DNA of 64,000 nt from JANXZS01 sp963797255 (GCA_963797255.1 CAWCOV010000030.1:620001-684000); one strand, 5' to 3'. Positions 16,979 to 26,632 are shown, numbered from the stretch's first letter. Numbers and translations: made by a program. The notes: generated by a model from the letters alone, not told the origin.

Positions 16979-17582
16979 GTCATCCTTCACGGTAGCCCAG
17001 ACGGCTCCCGCAGTTGCTCCGCCTGTCGCAGTTCTCTCGACTTCGACCGTTGCGGTAAATACGGTGCCATCCTGCCCTACTGTCACAGGTGCTTATTATC
17101 TGAAGGCGAATGTGTGGGTGCCGGTGGATTTGTTGCACTCAGTCGGATTCAAGACAACGAATGTGGCTGGGGCGGCGTTCAGTTATGGTTTGGCCAAAGC
17201 TCAATACAAAGCGCAATTTCGGGATAAGGCGTCACCCTACCAGCTAAAAGGAGACACGCTTGAGGTATGCCTTATAGGCGTCCTGGATACAGCACGTGAT
17301 CTTACGTTGGCAAAGATGCAGGAAGAGAAGGACCGTCGCGAACTTCCTATGGCAAGCGTACGCATGTGGACTGGGGTGAACGCGCAGATGGATCCCAAAG
17401 TGATCATTCCAATCACTACTGAGAAACTTGGGGACAAAGCCTATCTAGTGAAGAGTAAGGGTCCGTTACCTAACGGAGAATTCATTCTGTTTGTGACTGT
17501 TCCGGATGTCGCTGCGATGGTGAAGTCCAACGCGGCTGTGTCGCTTGGTGGATACGACTTCGGTTGCCATTCAAAGGATTAG
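16979..17582 (+). pseudogene. Secreted hypothetical protein, main part, interrupted by IS66
   Basis: The frame after the target duplication reads SSFTVAQTAPAVAPPVAVLSTST, the end of a signal peptide and a proline-rich linker, then a 170-residue domain without a recognised family (GAYYLKANVWVPVDLLHSVGFK ... PNGEFILFVTVPDVAAM ... GGYDFGCHSKD). GTG 17064 is the first start left in frame after the insertion and would yield 172 residues without export signal. Similarity of layout suggests a periplasmic protein. It ends at 17582, 15 bp before a hairpin repeat. Confidence 0.65.
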
Positions 17583-17596
17583 AGGAAAGGTAAAAT

Positions 17597-17888
17597 CCCA
17601 CTCAAGCCAACAGAGGGCTTGAATGGGCCACCGTCGGAAGCTAACGAGAATCCCTCGGGGGCTAAAGCCCGCTTTTGCTCCGTATGGAGGTGTACGGGCT
17701 GAAGCCGTACCTTTCAAGGAATCTTGTTGCGGAGAAAGGAACGCGGATCCCTTCGCTTCGCTTTCAGTCGCGATGACAAGTGCTTGCCGCACGGGCGGAC
17801 TAAGAAAGAGGGCTATATCTAAGGTCAGCGAGCTTTCAAGTTACCGCTAATACCCCCCTCAAGCCAACGTCGGGCTTGGATGGGCCAC
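17597..17888. repeat. Repeat cluster upstream of the kinase gene
   Basis: Gap 17583-17951 (369 bp) with no gene. It holds a CTCAAGCC/GGCTTGAA hairpin (17597-17632), a CTCGGGGGCTAAAGCCCGC...GTACGGGCTGAAGCCGTACC element (17648-17715), the second copy of the composite module (17741-17846), and another hairpin (17853-17888). Confidence 0.75.
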
Positions 17889-17951
17889 CCGCCAACCACG
17901 AAAGCCTCTACATCTCATCTGGTCTGACGATATAATCCACATCCACAGATT

Positions 17952-20630
17952 ATGGCCTTAACCTCCGGCACTAGACTCGGTCCGTACGAGATTCTTGCAC
18001 CTGTCGGTGCTGGAGGAATGGGGGAAGTTTATCGTGCGCGGGACACGCGCCTTGGGCGGGACGTTGCCGTCAAGATTGTTTCAACCCACCTATCTTCCGA
18101 TCCTGATTTGAAACAATGCTTTGAACGCGAAGCGCGAGCTGTCGCCCTGCTCAGTCATCCCAATATTTGCTGTCTGTATGACATCGGCTCTCAGGACGGG
18201 ACCGCATTCATCGTCATGGAGTATTTGGAGGGCGAAACCCTCGCAGTCCGATTGCGGGCCGGTCCTCTGCCTTTGCCGCTGTCCCTGAAGATAGGCGTGG
18301 AGATCGCCGATGCTCTCGACAAAGCTCATCGTGAGGGCATCATCCATCGTGATTTGAAGCCCAGCAATATCATGCTCACCAAATCTGGCGCAAAGCTGAT
18401 GGACTTCGGTCTGGCCAAGCCCGTCGCCGCAGCGTTACATGGCGTCCATCCAGGTCCGATCCCGTCACAAGATGATCTCCCGACTATGAGCGCGGTTACT
18501 CCAGACTCGCCGAAGACGCCTTCCACGGAGCACGGCGCAATCGTGGGAACGCTCCTTTACATGGCGCCGGAGTCGATTCAAGGCCAACCAGCAGATTTCC
18601 GAAGCGATATCTTCAGCCTTGGCTGCGTGCTGTACGAGATGATATCGGGCAGGCGAGCATTCAGCGGCGAATCAAATTTCAGTATCATGGCCGCCATTCT
18701 GGAAAAAGACCCGCAGCCCATGGCCAGTTTGCGGCCTCTCACTCCGGCTGCGCTCGAACATGTGGTGCTTCGTTGTCTGATGAAAGACCCTGAGGAGCGC
18801 TGGCAAAGCGCGCGAGATTTGTCGAGAGAGCTGAAGTGGATCTCCGAAGAAGTGCGCCTCACAAAAGTGCCTGAAGCCGCGCCGCGTCGCCGGGAGCGGC
18901 TTGCGTGGGGAGTGGCGGCTCTGTGTATCGCCCTGCTGACCTGGTTTGGCTTCACGCATTGGCGCGGCACCCAATCGGCGGCGAGTCGGCCTCTTCACCT
19001 TTCGTTACTTCCGCCGTCCTCGACTTCGTTCGTTCCCTACAATTTCGCCATCTCTCCTGACGGCCGACGGCTCGCCTTCATTGCTGCCGCACAGGATGGC
19101 AGCACCGCTTTGTGGGTCCGGTCCCTGGCCGCTGGCGCGGCACAGCAGTTGACCGGCACCGAAGGCGCTTTTTTGCCCTTCTGGTCACCGGATAGTCGTC
19201 AAGTGGGCTTCTTCCAGGCGTCCAAGTTAAAGAGCGTTGATCCGAGCAGCGGCGCTGTCCAGATCCTATGCGATGCAGCCGGCGGCTCGGGCGGGGCATG
19301 GAACAATCGCGGCACGATCATCTTCGCTGCATTTCTGAACACGCCCGGGAATCCCATGGGACTTTCGAAGGTATCAGCTTCAGGCGGTGAACCGCAGCCG
19401 GTCACGATGGCTGGCGCGCCGAACGCGGCGATATTTTGGCCGTCCGCTCTTCCGGACGGAGACCACTTTATTTATTTCAGGGCTGGGAACGTAGATCCCC
19501 GTGAGAAGCCGGGAATCTACGTTGGTTCTTTAACCACACAGGAAGAAAAAATGATCTCTTCCGAGATCTTCGGCAATACTCAATTCGCGTCCTCGCGCCT
19601 CTATTACGTTCGAGACCGCAGCCTTATGAGGCAACCGTTCGATCTCAAACGGCTGCAGTTCACAGGCCCACCGGAAGCTGTCTCGCGACAGGAACTGGAA
19701 GAGTCGCCAGGCTTTTCCCGCTCTGGATTCTCCGTCGCGGAGGACGGTATGGTGGTCTTTCAGTCGGCAACCGAAAGCGTCTCCCGGCTCGCCTGGTTTG
19801 ACCGGTCCGGTAAAGAACTTGAACACCTACCCACACCCGGCTATCGCGATCCTGATCTCTCCCGCAATGATGCTCTGCTCGCCGTCTCCTCGGATGATGA
19901 TCACAACGGCAAGCACTACATCCATATTTACGATTTCGCCCGGGGTACAAGCACCCGCGTCTCAGATGGAGGGACGGAGGTATTTCCGATTCTTTCGCCC
20001 GATGGCAAGAAAGTGGCTTATGAAGTTAATAATGGCAGGGTTTCTCAGTCCATCGACGTTGCAGCTACGGACGGTTCCGGCAAAACGGAGCGACTGGTGG
20101 CGGCCAATACTCCGCTTCCCAACGACTGGTCTGCGGACGGGCGCTTTCTTGTCTACATGAATGTTAAAGGCACTGCACAGGAGATGGTGCTGGACGTTCT
20201 TGACCTCAGGAATCATTCCCAGACAGCATATGCGCCGGGTGTGGAAGCCCAGTTTTCTCCCGATGGGAAATGGATCGCTTTCGCCGGCGCCGGGTCGACT
20301 AGTGGGGAGGATTATGACGTGTATCTAGGCCGTTTTCCCGGCCCAGGCAGGCGAATCCAGATATCCAATCATGGAGGCGCACAACCGCGGTGGCGTGCGG
20401 ATGGGAAAGAACTTTTCTACATCACCCGGGACAAAAAGCTTATGGCGGTAGAGATTGACACGTCGCATGACGAGCCGGTGGCAGGCGCTCCCCACGTCCT
20501 TTTTCAGACGCGAATCACCGCGTCGCGTATCGTCCTGTTCCAATATGCCGTCTCCCGCGATGGCAAGCGTTTCCTGATCAACTCGATGCCGGCCATCGGA
20601 GCCACGCCGCTGACAGTACTGATGAACTGA
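17952..20630 (+). CDS. Ser/Thr protein kinase with C-terminal TolB/PD40-like beta-propeller
   Basis: 892 residues. Kinase domain 12-290: glycine loop GAGGMGEVY, Lys41 in VAVKIV, HRDLKPSN with Asp134, DFG with Asp151, and an activation loop carrying many Ser/Thr/Pro. One membrane helix lies at about 317-337 (WGVAALCIALLTWFGF). The extracytoplasmic part (340-892) consists of WD40-like PD40 repeats, seen as FAISPDGRRLAF, FWSPDSRQVGF, ILSPDGKKVAYEV and FSPDGKWIAFAG. This layout is greatly expanded in Acidobacteria; a ligand sensed by the propeller is assumed, not known. Start ATG 17952 gives the MALTSGTRLGPYEI N terminus usual for the group. Confidence 0.93.
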   Translation: MALTSGTRLGPYEILAPVGAGGMGEVYRARDTRLGRDVAVKIVSTHLSSDPDLKQCFEREARAVALLSHPNICCLYDIGSQDGTAFIVMEYLEGETLAVRLRAGPLPLPLSLKIGVEIADALDKAHREGIIHRDLKPSNIMLTKSGAKLMDFGLAKPVAAALHGVHPGPIPSQDDLPTMSAVTPDSPKTPSTEHGAIVGTLLYMAPESIQGQPADFRSDIFSLGCVLYEMISGRRAFSGESNFSIMAAILEKDPQPMASLRPLTPAALEHVVLRCLMKDPEERWQSARDLSRELKWISEEVRLTKVPEAAPRRRERLAWGVAALCIALLTWFGFTHWRGTQSAASRPLHLSLLPPSSTSFVPYNFAISPDGRRLAFIAAAQDGSTALWVRSLAAGAAQQLTGTEGAFLPFWSPDSRQVGFFQASKLKSVDPSSGAVQILCDAAGGSGGAWNNRGTIIFAAFLNTPGNPMGLSKVSASGGEPQPVTMAGAPNAAIFWPSALPDGDHFIYFRAGNVDPREKPGIYVGSLTTQEEKMISSEIFGNTQFASSRLYYVRDRSLMRQPFDLKRLQFTGPPEAVSRQELEESPGFSRSGFSVAEDGMVVFQSATESVSRLAWFDRSGKELEHLPTPGYRDPDLSRNDALLAVSSDDDHNGKHYIHIYDFARGTSTRVSDGGTEVFPILSPDGKKVAYEVNNGRVSQSIDVAATDGSGKTERLVAANTPLPNDWSADGRFLVYMNVKGTAQEMVLDVLDLRNHSQTAYAPGVEAQFSPDGKWIAFAGAGSTSGEDYDVYLGRFPGPGRRIQISNHGGAQPRWRADGKELFYITRDKKLMAVEIDTSHDEPVAGAPHVLFQTRITASRIVLFQYAVSRDGKRFLINSMPAIGATPLTVLMN

Positions 20631-20682
20631 TCTCGAATCCCAGTCCTTCGCTTTGCTTTCGAACATCCGCGAGGGCGGGTTG

Positions 20683-20854
20683 GGATCCCCCCACTTCGCT
20701 TCGCTCCGGTCGGGATGACAAGTGCTTGCCGTACGGGCGGACTAAAAAGAGGGCTACATCCAGGCTCAGAGAGATTTAGGGTCAGAGAGATTTCAAGTTA
20801 GCAATGCAGCTTTAAGACTCCCACTCAAGCCAACAGCGGGCTTGAATGGGCCAC
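20683..20854. repeat. Third composite module plus hairpin
   Basis: Gap 20631-21046 (416 bp) with no gene. Copy three of the composite module (20683-20802), here with an internal duplication of TCAGAGAGATTT, then a CTCAAGCC/GGCTTGAA hairpin at 20820-20854. The remaining 190 bp before the next gene show no clear element; GAAAGG just before 21047 is its ribosome site. Confidence 0.7.
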
Positions 20855-21046
20855 CTCCGGCCCGTCGTTTCTTGTAACTGTGACAAGACTCTGTTTGACC
20901 TTCGTTGTCGTGTGATAGTCTCTGTCCGCGTGGCTGGATCATTTCGTATGACCAGCTATTCCGTGTTTCCCCAGCCCGACTCTGAAACCTTCCTATCCCG
21001 AGCCAAAGGCCAGAAGCGGCGATTTCAATTCGAAAGGTGAATCGAT

Positions 21047-21523
21047 ATGCGAAGGATATTCAGCGTAGCGTTATTTGCTTTGGCAATCACAAGCACTGTC
21101 TCTGCATTGGGTGAAGACCACTCCCTTGGAACCTGGAAGGCGGACGTAGCGAAATGCAAATACACGCCGGCGCCATGGCCTGTGAAGTCTCTCACCGTGA
21201 CTCGAGAAGCGGCACCAGACGGTGTGAAGGTGAGCAACTCGGGAACGCGCACAGATGGCTCAGCAATCAACTCGAGCTATACCGCAAAGTACGATGGCTC
21301 GCCGACGGCGGTGACAGGCGAAGGTTCGCCTTATGACAGCATCTCGATCAAGCAAGAGGATGCCAACAAGTTGAGCTACGAAGCCAAGAGTTCGAAAAAC
21401 AAATATCACGCTAACGGCCGCACGGAGATTTCCCGCGATGGCAAGACAATGACTACTACGGCGAAGGGCACTGACGGCGAGGGAAAGCCGATGACATTGA
21501 AGATCGTCTTCGACAAGCAGTAG
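21047..21523 (+). CDS. Secreted hypothetical protein
   Basis: 158 residues with a clean signal peptide (RRIFSVALFALAITSTVSALG) and GAAAGG ribosome site. The mature part starts with LGTWKADVAKCKY, then alternates short strands (LTVTREAAPDGVKVSNSG, ISIKQEDANKLSYEAKSS, TMTTTAKGTDGEGKPMTLKIVFDKQ), suggesting a small beta-barrel of lipocalin-like type. Similar short secreted proteins are common in Acidobacteria. No enzymatic motif is visible. Confidence 0.78.
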   Translation: MRRIFSVALFALAITSTVSALGEDHSLGTWKADVAKCKYTPAPWPVKSLTVTREAAPDGVKVSNSGTRTDGSAINSSYTAKYDGSPTAVTGEGSPYDSISIKQEDANKLSYEAKSSKNKYHANGRTEISRDGKTMTTTAKGTDGEGKPMTLKIVFDKQ

Positions 21524-21626
21524 CCCGCCTGATGATGGTCCGGGAGCGACTTGCGTTTTCGGGACGTGGCAGAGACAGGGTATGCAGTTATAAGTGACCA
21601 GGTATCAGGTGAGTCGCAGCGAAAGG

Positions 21627-21793
21627 CCCACATCTCAAAGGCGAGATGTGGGGCACCCGCATTTGTTTAAGGGTTGAGATCTGGGCCATCCGCCTAGTCA
21701 GCAAGTTAGCGAGTCAGCGATAGAATCCCACTCAAGCCAAACGAGGGCTTGAATGGGCCACCCGGCCACATCTCAAAGGAGAGATGGGGGACC
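21627..21793. repeat. Cluster of three hairpin repeats
   Basis: Gap 21524-22040 (517 bp). It contains CCCACATCTC/GAGATGTGGG ending GGGGCACCC (21627-21658), a CAGCAAGTTAGCGAGTCAGC word string (about 21700), a CTCAAGCC/GGCTTGAA hairpin (21727-21762) and a truncated CACATCTC/GAGATGGG copy (21765-21793). From 21800 to 22040 nothing is recognised. Confidence 0.7.
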
Positions 21794-22040
21794 CGCATTT
21801 CTCTCATCGACTGATTGGGTATCAGCATGATCAGCTTTAGGTAGGGTGTCTGTTTAACGTCTGGGGCTGCAGATGTTGACGCTTGTCGGGGGAGCACGTC
21901 AGATCTCCGGCGGTATCTTGTTCCTGGGGCTCGCCGGATATGTGAAGTCGAAGCACTTAGTATCGCTGGGCACTTTCACTTCGTATCGCTGCGCAGTTTT
22001 CTGATGGGGAAGTTCACCCGAGAAAAGCATTGCATCCGGA

Positions 22041-22250
22041 TTAAATCGGTGATGGCTCCGCGTCAATGTCGCTCGCCATTCCGTTGCAAAAGATGCAGGT
22101 CTTTTTGTGCTCAGATACAGCTTTTCTGGCTTCGACTACCCGAATCCCGAGGTCCACGAAATCTTCAGTGGGAAGCCGGGGAGAGTTATCCATTATTCGC
22201 ATTGCCGCCTCGTAGTCCCGCGACAGCTCACTCAATTTCAAACAGTACAT
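22041..22250 (-). CDS. Small hypothetical protein with C-terminal Cys motif
   Basis: 69 residues from ATG 22250, preceded by GGAG six bases upstream. Sequence is helical (MYCLKLSELSRDYEAAMRIM ... DLGIRVVEARKAVSEHKKTC) and then CIFC-like ending (TCIFCNG). The pattern of a helical hairpin followed by HKKTC is like other short acidobacterial proteins of unknown role. The frame is open upstream to 22568, but that part has no coding look. The surrounding 22251-22732 shows no gene. Confidence 0.5.
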   Translation of the reverse strand: MYCLKLSELSRDYEAAMRIMDNSPRLPTEDFVDLGIRVVEARKAVSEHKKTCIFCNGMASDIDAEPSPI

Positions 22251-22732
22251 GCGTAGCTCCGTTTCGCCCGAAGATTTGGTCGTGCTCTTGCGGGCTCGTA
22301 TTGCATGCTGGGCCCAGCCCCAGTCAATTCGCCGGAACGAACTCCATGTGAGTCCAAGTGTGTGCGTTCTTTCCTTTCTGATAACCGGGCCGATGCTTCC
22401 TAAGTGGCACGTGAGTTGCCACTTTGGTGTGATCCTGCCCCCAATAGGAATCAATAAGTTGCGATTTACCTTTCGCCGCAGAGTGTGAACGCACGTATAC
22501 AGGCCGCGTGACAGATACGGTAGTAGACACTTGCCGCGAGATGAGGCGAGACACAGGGCGGCGATCAAACGATTTTGCTAGCTACAGGTCGTGGAAGAAT
22601 TTGTTTTGCACCTGGCCTATGGGTTGGTCAAAACACTGGAAGTGGCACGTTTTCGAGGGATGAAGTCTGTTCGACTTCCAAATTCGAAGCACAGGCAAGA
22701 CCTGGAATGCCGTATTACTCTGTCCCGGCGGT

Positions 22733-23497
22733 TCAGCCGCGGCCTATAAACGGCATCGTTGTGGCCATGAGGGTGATGAACTGTACGTTGGCGTCGAGGG
22801 GAAGCCCGGCCATGTATAGCACTGCATCCGCGACATGACGTACGTCGATGCGAGGCTCGGCGAGTGTGCTGCCGTCGGCCTGAAGAGTGCCGGTGGTCAT
22901 GGGCTCGGTCATCTCGGTTGCGGCGTTGCCAATATCAATCTGTCCGCAAGCGATGTCGTATTTGCGGCCGTCGAGGGACAGGCTTTTCGTCAGGCCGGTG
23001 ATGGCGTGCTTTGTTGCGGTGTAGGGCGCAGAGTTGGGCCTCGGCGAGTGGGCCGAGATGGAGCCGTTGTTGATGATCCTGCCGCCGCGAGGAGACTGTT
23101 CTTTCATCAACCGGAAAGCCTGCTGGGCGCAGAGAAAGGCGCCGGTAAGGTTGACGTTGACGACGGCGGTCCATTGCTCAAAAGAGATGTCCTCAAAAGA
23201 AACGGCGGGGGCGCCGATGCCGGCATTGTTGAAGAGCACGTCCAAGCGGCCGCCCACTCGCCGGATCTCCGCGAACAACGCCTGGACCGAGTCGGGACTA
23301 CTGACATCGGCCGGGGTGGGGACAATCCGGATGCCGGGCAAGACGGAGAGGTCCGCAGTTTTTTGGAGTTCCGCAGCGCGGCGTCCCGTTGCGAAGACAA
23401 GATAGTTCGCCGCCTGCAGGCTGAGTGCGACCGCGCGGCCAATGCCGCTGCCGGCGCCGGTGACGAGAGCAACTTTGTGATGGTCGGAGTTATCCAC
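22733..23497 (-). CDS. Short-chain dehydrogenase/reductase
   Basis: 254 residues, classical SDR. NAD(P)-binding VTGAGSGIGRAVAL near the N terminus, FNNAGIG in the middle, and a catalytic set of Ser in INNGSISAHS and Tyr-x-x-x-Lys in YTATKHAITG. The C-terminal region TLMATTMPFIGRG matches the SDR subset with a MATxMPFIGRG ending. An arginine after the second strand (ATGRRAAEL) favours NADP. Substrate unknown. No operon partner. Confidence 0.9.
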   Translation of the reverse strand: MDNSDHHKVALVTGAGSGIGRAVALSLQAANYLVFATGRRAAELQKTADLSVLPGIRIVPTPADVSSPDSVQALFAEIRRVGGRLDVLFNNAGIGAPAVSFEDISFEQWTAVVNVNLTGAFLCAQQAFRLMKEQSPRGGRIINNGSISAHSPRPNSAPYTATKHAITGLTKSLSLDGRKYDIACGQIDIGNAATEMTEPMTTGTLQADGSTLAEPRIDVRHVADAVLYMAGLPLDANVQFITLMATTMPFIGRG

Positions 23498-23759
23498 TGG
23501 CCCTCTTTGTATTCACTTTATCGGAATGAGACCTAAGATAGCCGGCCTGGAGTTCTTCAGCGTGATGGCTCGTAGTCGCCTTATCCGGACTTTCAACATG
23601 GCGACACTTTCTGAATTGCGACGCGTTCTCTGTTCTTCGCATTCAGAACTCGGATTGGATTTGCAGGGACTTCACCGACAGATTGCACGCACAAAGCAAA
23701 CAGCAGTTTGCCCGCGCGAGGATTCCCACCGAACTCTATGCGCACTCACTCCAGCCCAA

Positions 23760-24275
23760 TTAGCATGGCTTTCTTGAGTTGTGGCCCCACGCGACCGTGA
23801 AAAGGTGGATAAGCAGTCCGAGAGGATTGTTCGCGTATCCGCGGTCATCATGGTACGCGAAATGCACGGACAGGTTGCCACCGATATTGGACTTGCTGAA
23901 TACCGCGCGAGTATTTACGTCTGGCTCATTCGCGATGTGGCCAGCCAAACCGAATCCGAACAAGAATTGGCCGGTGTATGTCGAATATCTGCCCGGCTGG
24001 AAGGAATTGAACTGAGCCGGCGTTAGCCCACTGGCATCAACGATGATGTTCGCGGCGGTTCCATTGCTGTAGAACTCGGTGATGTTCGCATTCGTAAGGT
24101 TTGTACCGTGTTCGGCGTTCAACATGGCTAGTAGCTGCGCGTGGCATACGGATGAAGCGTGACTACTCTGCGTAGGGGACAGAGTGACGGGTTTCATAGC
24201 TTTCGCAGCGCCTGTGATTGGAACCACGCATGTGCAAGCAAGCGCCGCAGATCTGATCATCGCGAGACGCGTCAT
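23760..24275 (-). CDS. Secreted hypothetical protein
   Basis: 171 residues. A possible signal peptide (MIRSAALACTCVVPITGAAKA) is followed by SVCHAQLLAMLNAEHGTNLTNANITEFYSNGTAANIIVDASGLTPAQFNSFQ..., which reads as a real protein, rich in Asn, Gly and aromatic residues, but matches no family I know. The first start at 24275 or the ATG six codons later (24260) are both possible. Neighbouring genes on both sides are separated by more than 250 bp. Confidence 0.55.
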   Translation of the reverse strand: MTRLAMIRSAALACTCVVPITGAAKAMKPVTLSPTQSSHASSVCHAQLLAMLNAEHGTNLTNANITEFYSNGTAANIIVDASGLTPAQFNSFQPGRYSTYTGQFLFGFGLAGHIANEPDVNTRAVFSKSNIGGNLSVHFAYHDDRGYANNPLGLLIHLFTVAWGHNSRKPC

Positions 24276-24631
24276 GAAACCGCCTTGGATCGGAAGCCGA
24301 GAATCGCTTTGGGAATATCGCCGTTCCCAACGTCAACGATCCAGTGCAGAGGAGCAGGGAACGCGTGGCCGTTAAAGCGGCACGACTGTGGGGTCTGAAC
24401 TCTCTGCATGCTGTGTTGTCCGTCTGATGTGCTGTGGAGGCAATTGTAAGCCGCACAAGGCAGCGCCGGATATGAAATTGAAAGCAATGATTGGGCTTTC
24501 CCGGGTGGAAGCCGCCTGGGGGCTGTAGGCCAGGCGCATCCCAGAAAAGCGAGTTCGGGCACACAAAAGCAGCGAGTTAGCGATAGAACAGCGAAAGTGC
24601 GGTCAGCTAAGGGGCGTTAGCTGAAGAGGCG
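24276..24631. other. Intergenic, no gene recognised
   Basis: Short frames on the minus strand have biased composition and no family resemblance. The last 40 bases hold CAGCTAAGGGGCGTTAGCTG-type words of the GTCAGCTA repeat family. Confidence 0.4.
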
Positions 24632-25018
24632 TCAGCGGGGGCGGCCGAAAAACAGGATGTGGCCGTCGGGGTCTTCCAGTTCGAAGCCACGCAGACCGTC
24701 GTCGGTATCCTGAAGAGCTTTAGAAAAGGAGACGCCGCGCGACGCAAATTCGGCGGCGAGGGCATCAGGGTCGGGTACCGAGGCGTAGGCGTCCCAACGG
24801 GCCCACGGGTGGCGCGTGCGGTTGGGAAGCGGTTCCACGCCGACATCCTTGACAAAGATCATTGCCCCATCGCGCTGCACAATTCCGAAAAAAGGCTCGT
24901 GATCCGGCGCTTGATACTCGATGCTGAAGCCGAGTTTCTCGCAATAGAAGGCAAGCGACGCCGGTACATTTCGCACGATAAAGGACGGGGAGATGCTGGT
25001 GATTGATGTCTGTGTCAT
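24632..25018 (-). CDS. VOC-family (glyoxalase/bleomycin-resistance fold) protein
   Basis: 128 residues from ATG 25018, which has an ideal GGAGGT site. Single VOC module: ISPSFIVRNVPASLAFYCEKLGFSIEYQ is the paired N-terminal motif, GFELEDPDGHILFFGRP the C-terminal one carrying the metal-binding Glu. Two such halves form the active site in a homodimer. Could be a lyase, dioxygenase or binding protein; nothing decides. The same frame is open to 25123 but the added N terminus is unlike the family. Confidence 0.85.
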   Translation of the reverse strand: MTQTSITSISPSFIVRNVPASLAFYCEKLGFSIEYQAPDHEPFFGIVQRDGAMIFVKDVGVEPLPNRTRHPWARWDAYASVPDPDALAAEFASRGVSFSKALQDTDDGLRGFELEDPDGHILFFGRPR

Positions 25019-25059
25019 GCGTGACCTCCTGAGTGCGAAATAGCAAGACAGGGATGTAA

Positions 25060-25345
25060 AGATAGCTAAAAAGCGGTCAGCTAAAAAGCGGTCCGCGAGC
25101 CGGCAAGTCAACGGCTTACTCAAACTAATATAGGGCCGGTAGCTTCCATCAGCTTAGGAACAGTCAGATAAAAAGCGGTTAGCTAAACAACGGTCAGCTA
25201 GAAGAGCGGGCGGCGAGTTAGCCGGTGTAGTTCCTACGCAAGCCGGCATAGGCTCGATTGGGCTAACTTCCAAGGCAACGAGCTAGCCAAAAAGCAGCTA
25301 ATGAGACGTTAGCTAATGGGCGGTCGGCGAGTCGGCGAAGGAGTC
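25060..25345. repeat. Array of GTCAGCTAAAAAGCG-type words
   Basis: Gap 25019-25452 (434 bp) with no gene. Irregular copies of GCTAAAAAGCGGTCAGCTAA and shorter variants (GTTAGCTAAACAACGGTCAG, GTCGGCGAGTCGGCGAAG) fill most of it, spaced 10-40 bases apart. Confidence 0.6.
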
Positions 25346-25452
25346 ACATCTCTCTCCGATTGTGTTGCGCTGGCTGTCGGCGCGGACGTTTGTTTGGGTG
25401 GCCACCCCTCCATGTGCTTAGCTGCTATGGTGTTCGAATACAGGGGGAACGA

Positions 25453-25914
25453 ATGCGTCACGGAATTCTTCAAGTGATTTGTGCTGCCTTGCTTATGACT
25501 GCCGCCCATGCTCAGCAAAGCCATTGGGCCACTCCTGACGACAAAACCGCAAAATACATGATCGACATGGAGGGCAAGTGGGCGGAAGGCGTGTGCGCGA
25601 ATAACGGAGTGATTGCTGCGTTGCTGGCCGAGGATTTCCAGGGCACGAGCACACACGGCGAGCGCTATAACAGGGCAGATGAGCTACGCGATGAGAAGGG
25701 TCCGCACACGGCGCATGGCTGCGCACTCGACGATGCCAAAGTGCGCTTTTTCGGAGACGACGTGGCAATTATTTATGGCAGTGAGCACGCGATCGGTAAA
25801 GACAAGATGCATCTCGACGCGAAGGTGTGCCAGGTGTGGACCGATACCTGGTTGAAGCGCGATGGCAAGTGGCAGATTGTTGCGGCGCAGGACAACAGGG
25901 TGGATTGCAAGTAG
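25453..25914 (+). CDS. Secreted SnoaL/DUF4440-like (NTF2-fold) protein
   Basis: 153 residues. Signal peptide MRHGILQVICAALLMTAAHAQ, then MEGKWAEGVCANNGVIAALLAEDFQGTSTHGE and a C-terminal DTWLKRDGKWQIVAAQDNRV, which together match the NTF2-like DUF4440 fold. ATG 25453 follows AGGGGGAAC. Members act as small-molecule-binding or unknown stress proteins. Alone in its surroundings. Confidence 0.82.
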   Translation: MRHGILQVICAALLMTAAHAQQSHWATPDDKTAKYMIDMEGKWAEGVCANNGVIAALLAEDFQGTSTHGERYNRADELRDEKGPHTAHGCALDDAKVRFFGDDVAIIYGSEHAIGKDKMHLDAKVCQVWTDTWLKRDGKWQIVAAQDNRVDCK

Positions 25915-25939
25915 CAGCGGCTGCAACCTGTCAAAAGAA

Positions 25940-26060
25940 TCTGGTGTGGAAAGCAGGAACGCTGATCCCTCCACTTCGGTCGGGATGACAATGTGGAAGG
26001 TCGGGATGACAATTTGGAAGCGTTGGAATGACGGTGTGGAAGAGTTGAGATGAGGGTGCT
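25940..26060. repeat. GGTCGGGATGACA repeat, degenerate tandem
   Basis: Three partial copies of TCGGGATGACAA (two) or TTGGAATGACGG with GTGGAAG between them. The gap 25915-26188 has no gene. Confidence 0.5.
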
Positions 26061-26188
26061 GGCGGTTCGAGGGACCGTCAAACGGCCACAACTCAAAAAT
26101 GTGAGGCAACGCGCCGAGTGGACAGGTTTTGTTTCATGAAGCCGATGAGTTATGCGTGTTTCCACTTAGATCCTGAAGGAGAGAACAA

Positions 26189-26597
26189 ATGAACGGGAGT
26201 TTCGAGAGCGATCCGAGAACTGCGCTCGCCAGCGAACGCACCAGCTTAGCAAGGTTCAGGGTTTCGCTCGCACTGGATCGAACGACGTTGCCGTGGATTC
26301 GTACCGCTCTGACCTTTGCCACTTTTGGTTTTGGCATGATCGGCTTTTTTCGGGCACTCCTCGGCGCAGAGCGAGCAGGCGGCGCGAATGCATCATGGAG
26401 CCACTCAGATGGGAGTGGCCCTGGTGATTATCGGGCTATCGGCAACGGTGCCGTCCTCGATCTCTCAATGGATATCGCTTCGCAAGCTACGCCGAGGAGA
26501 GCAGATCAGCGTGTCTCAATGGCCCCTGAGTATTGTGATCGCCGTACTCGTTTCGGTTCTCGGACTGTACGGGCTTTGGTTTTTCTTCGCTAAGTAA
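26189..26597 (+). pseudogene. DUF202 (YidH-like) membrane protein, frameshifted
   Basis: Frame one starts at ATG 26189 after GGAGAG and encodes SLALDRTTLPWIRTALTFATFGFGMIGFFRALLGAERAGG, the N-terminal half of a YidH/DUF202 protein with its LDRTxLxWxRT motif. The second half (MHHGATQMGVALVIIG ... QWISLRKLRRGEQISVSQWPLSIVIAVLV ... LWFFFAK) lies one base out of register, stop at 26597. The switch is at about 26380-26395 (GGCGCGAATGCATC). A +1 shift (one base inserted or two lost) would rejoin about 135 residues with three membrane helices. It may be a true mutation or a sequencing error. Confidence 0.75.
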
Positions 26598-26632
26598 AAT
26601 CTCGGAAGCGATATGGGGTGATCCTAATTTAG

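Noticed and set aside
22835..23536. 233-codon plus-strand open frame
   Set aside because: Lies antisense to the SDR gene, whose NAD-binding and YxxxK motifs are intact; no family resemblance of its own.
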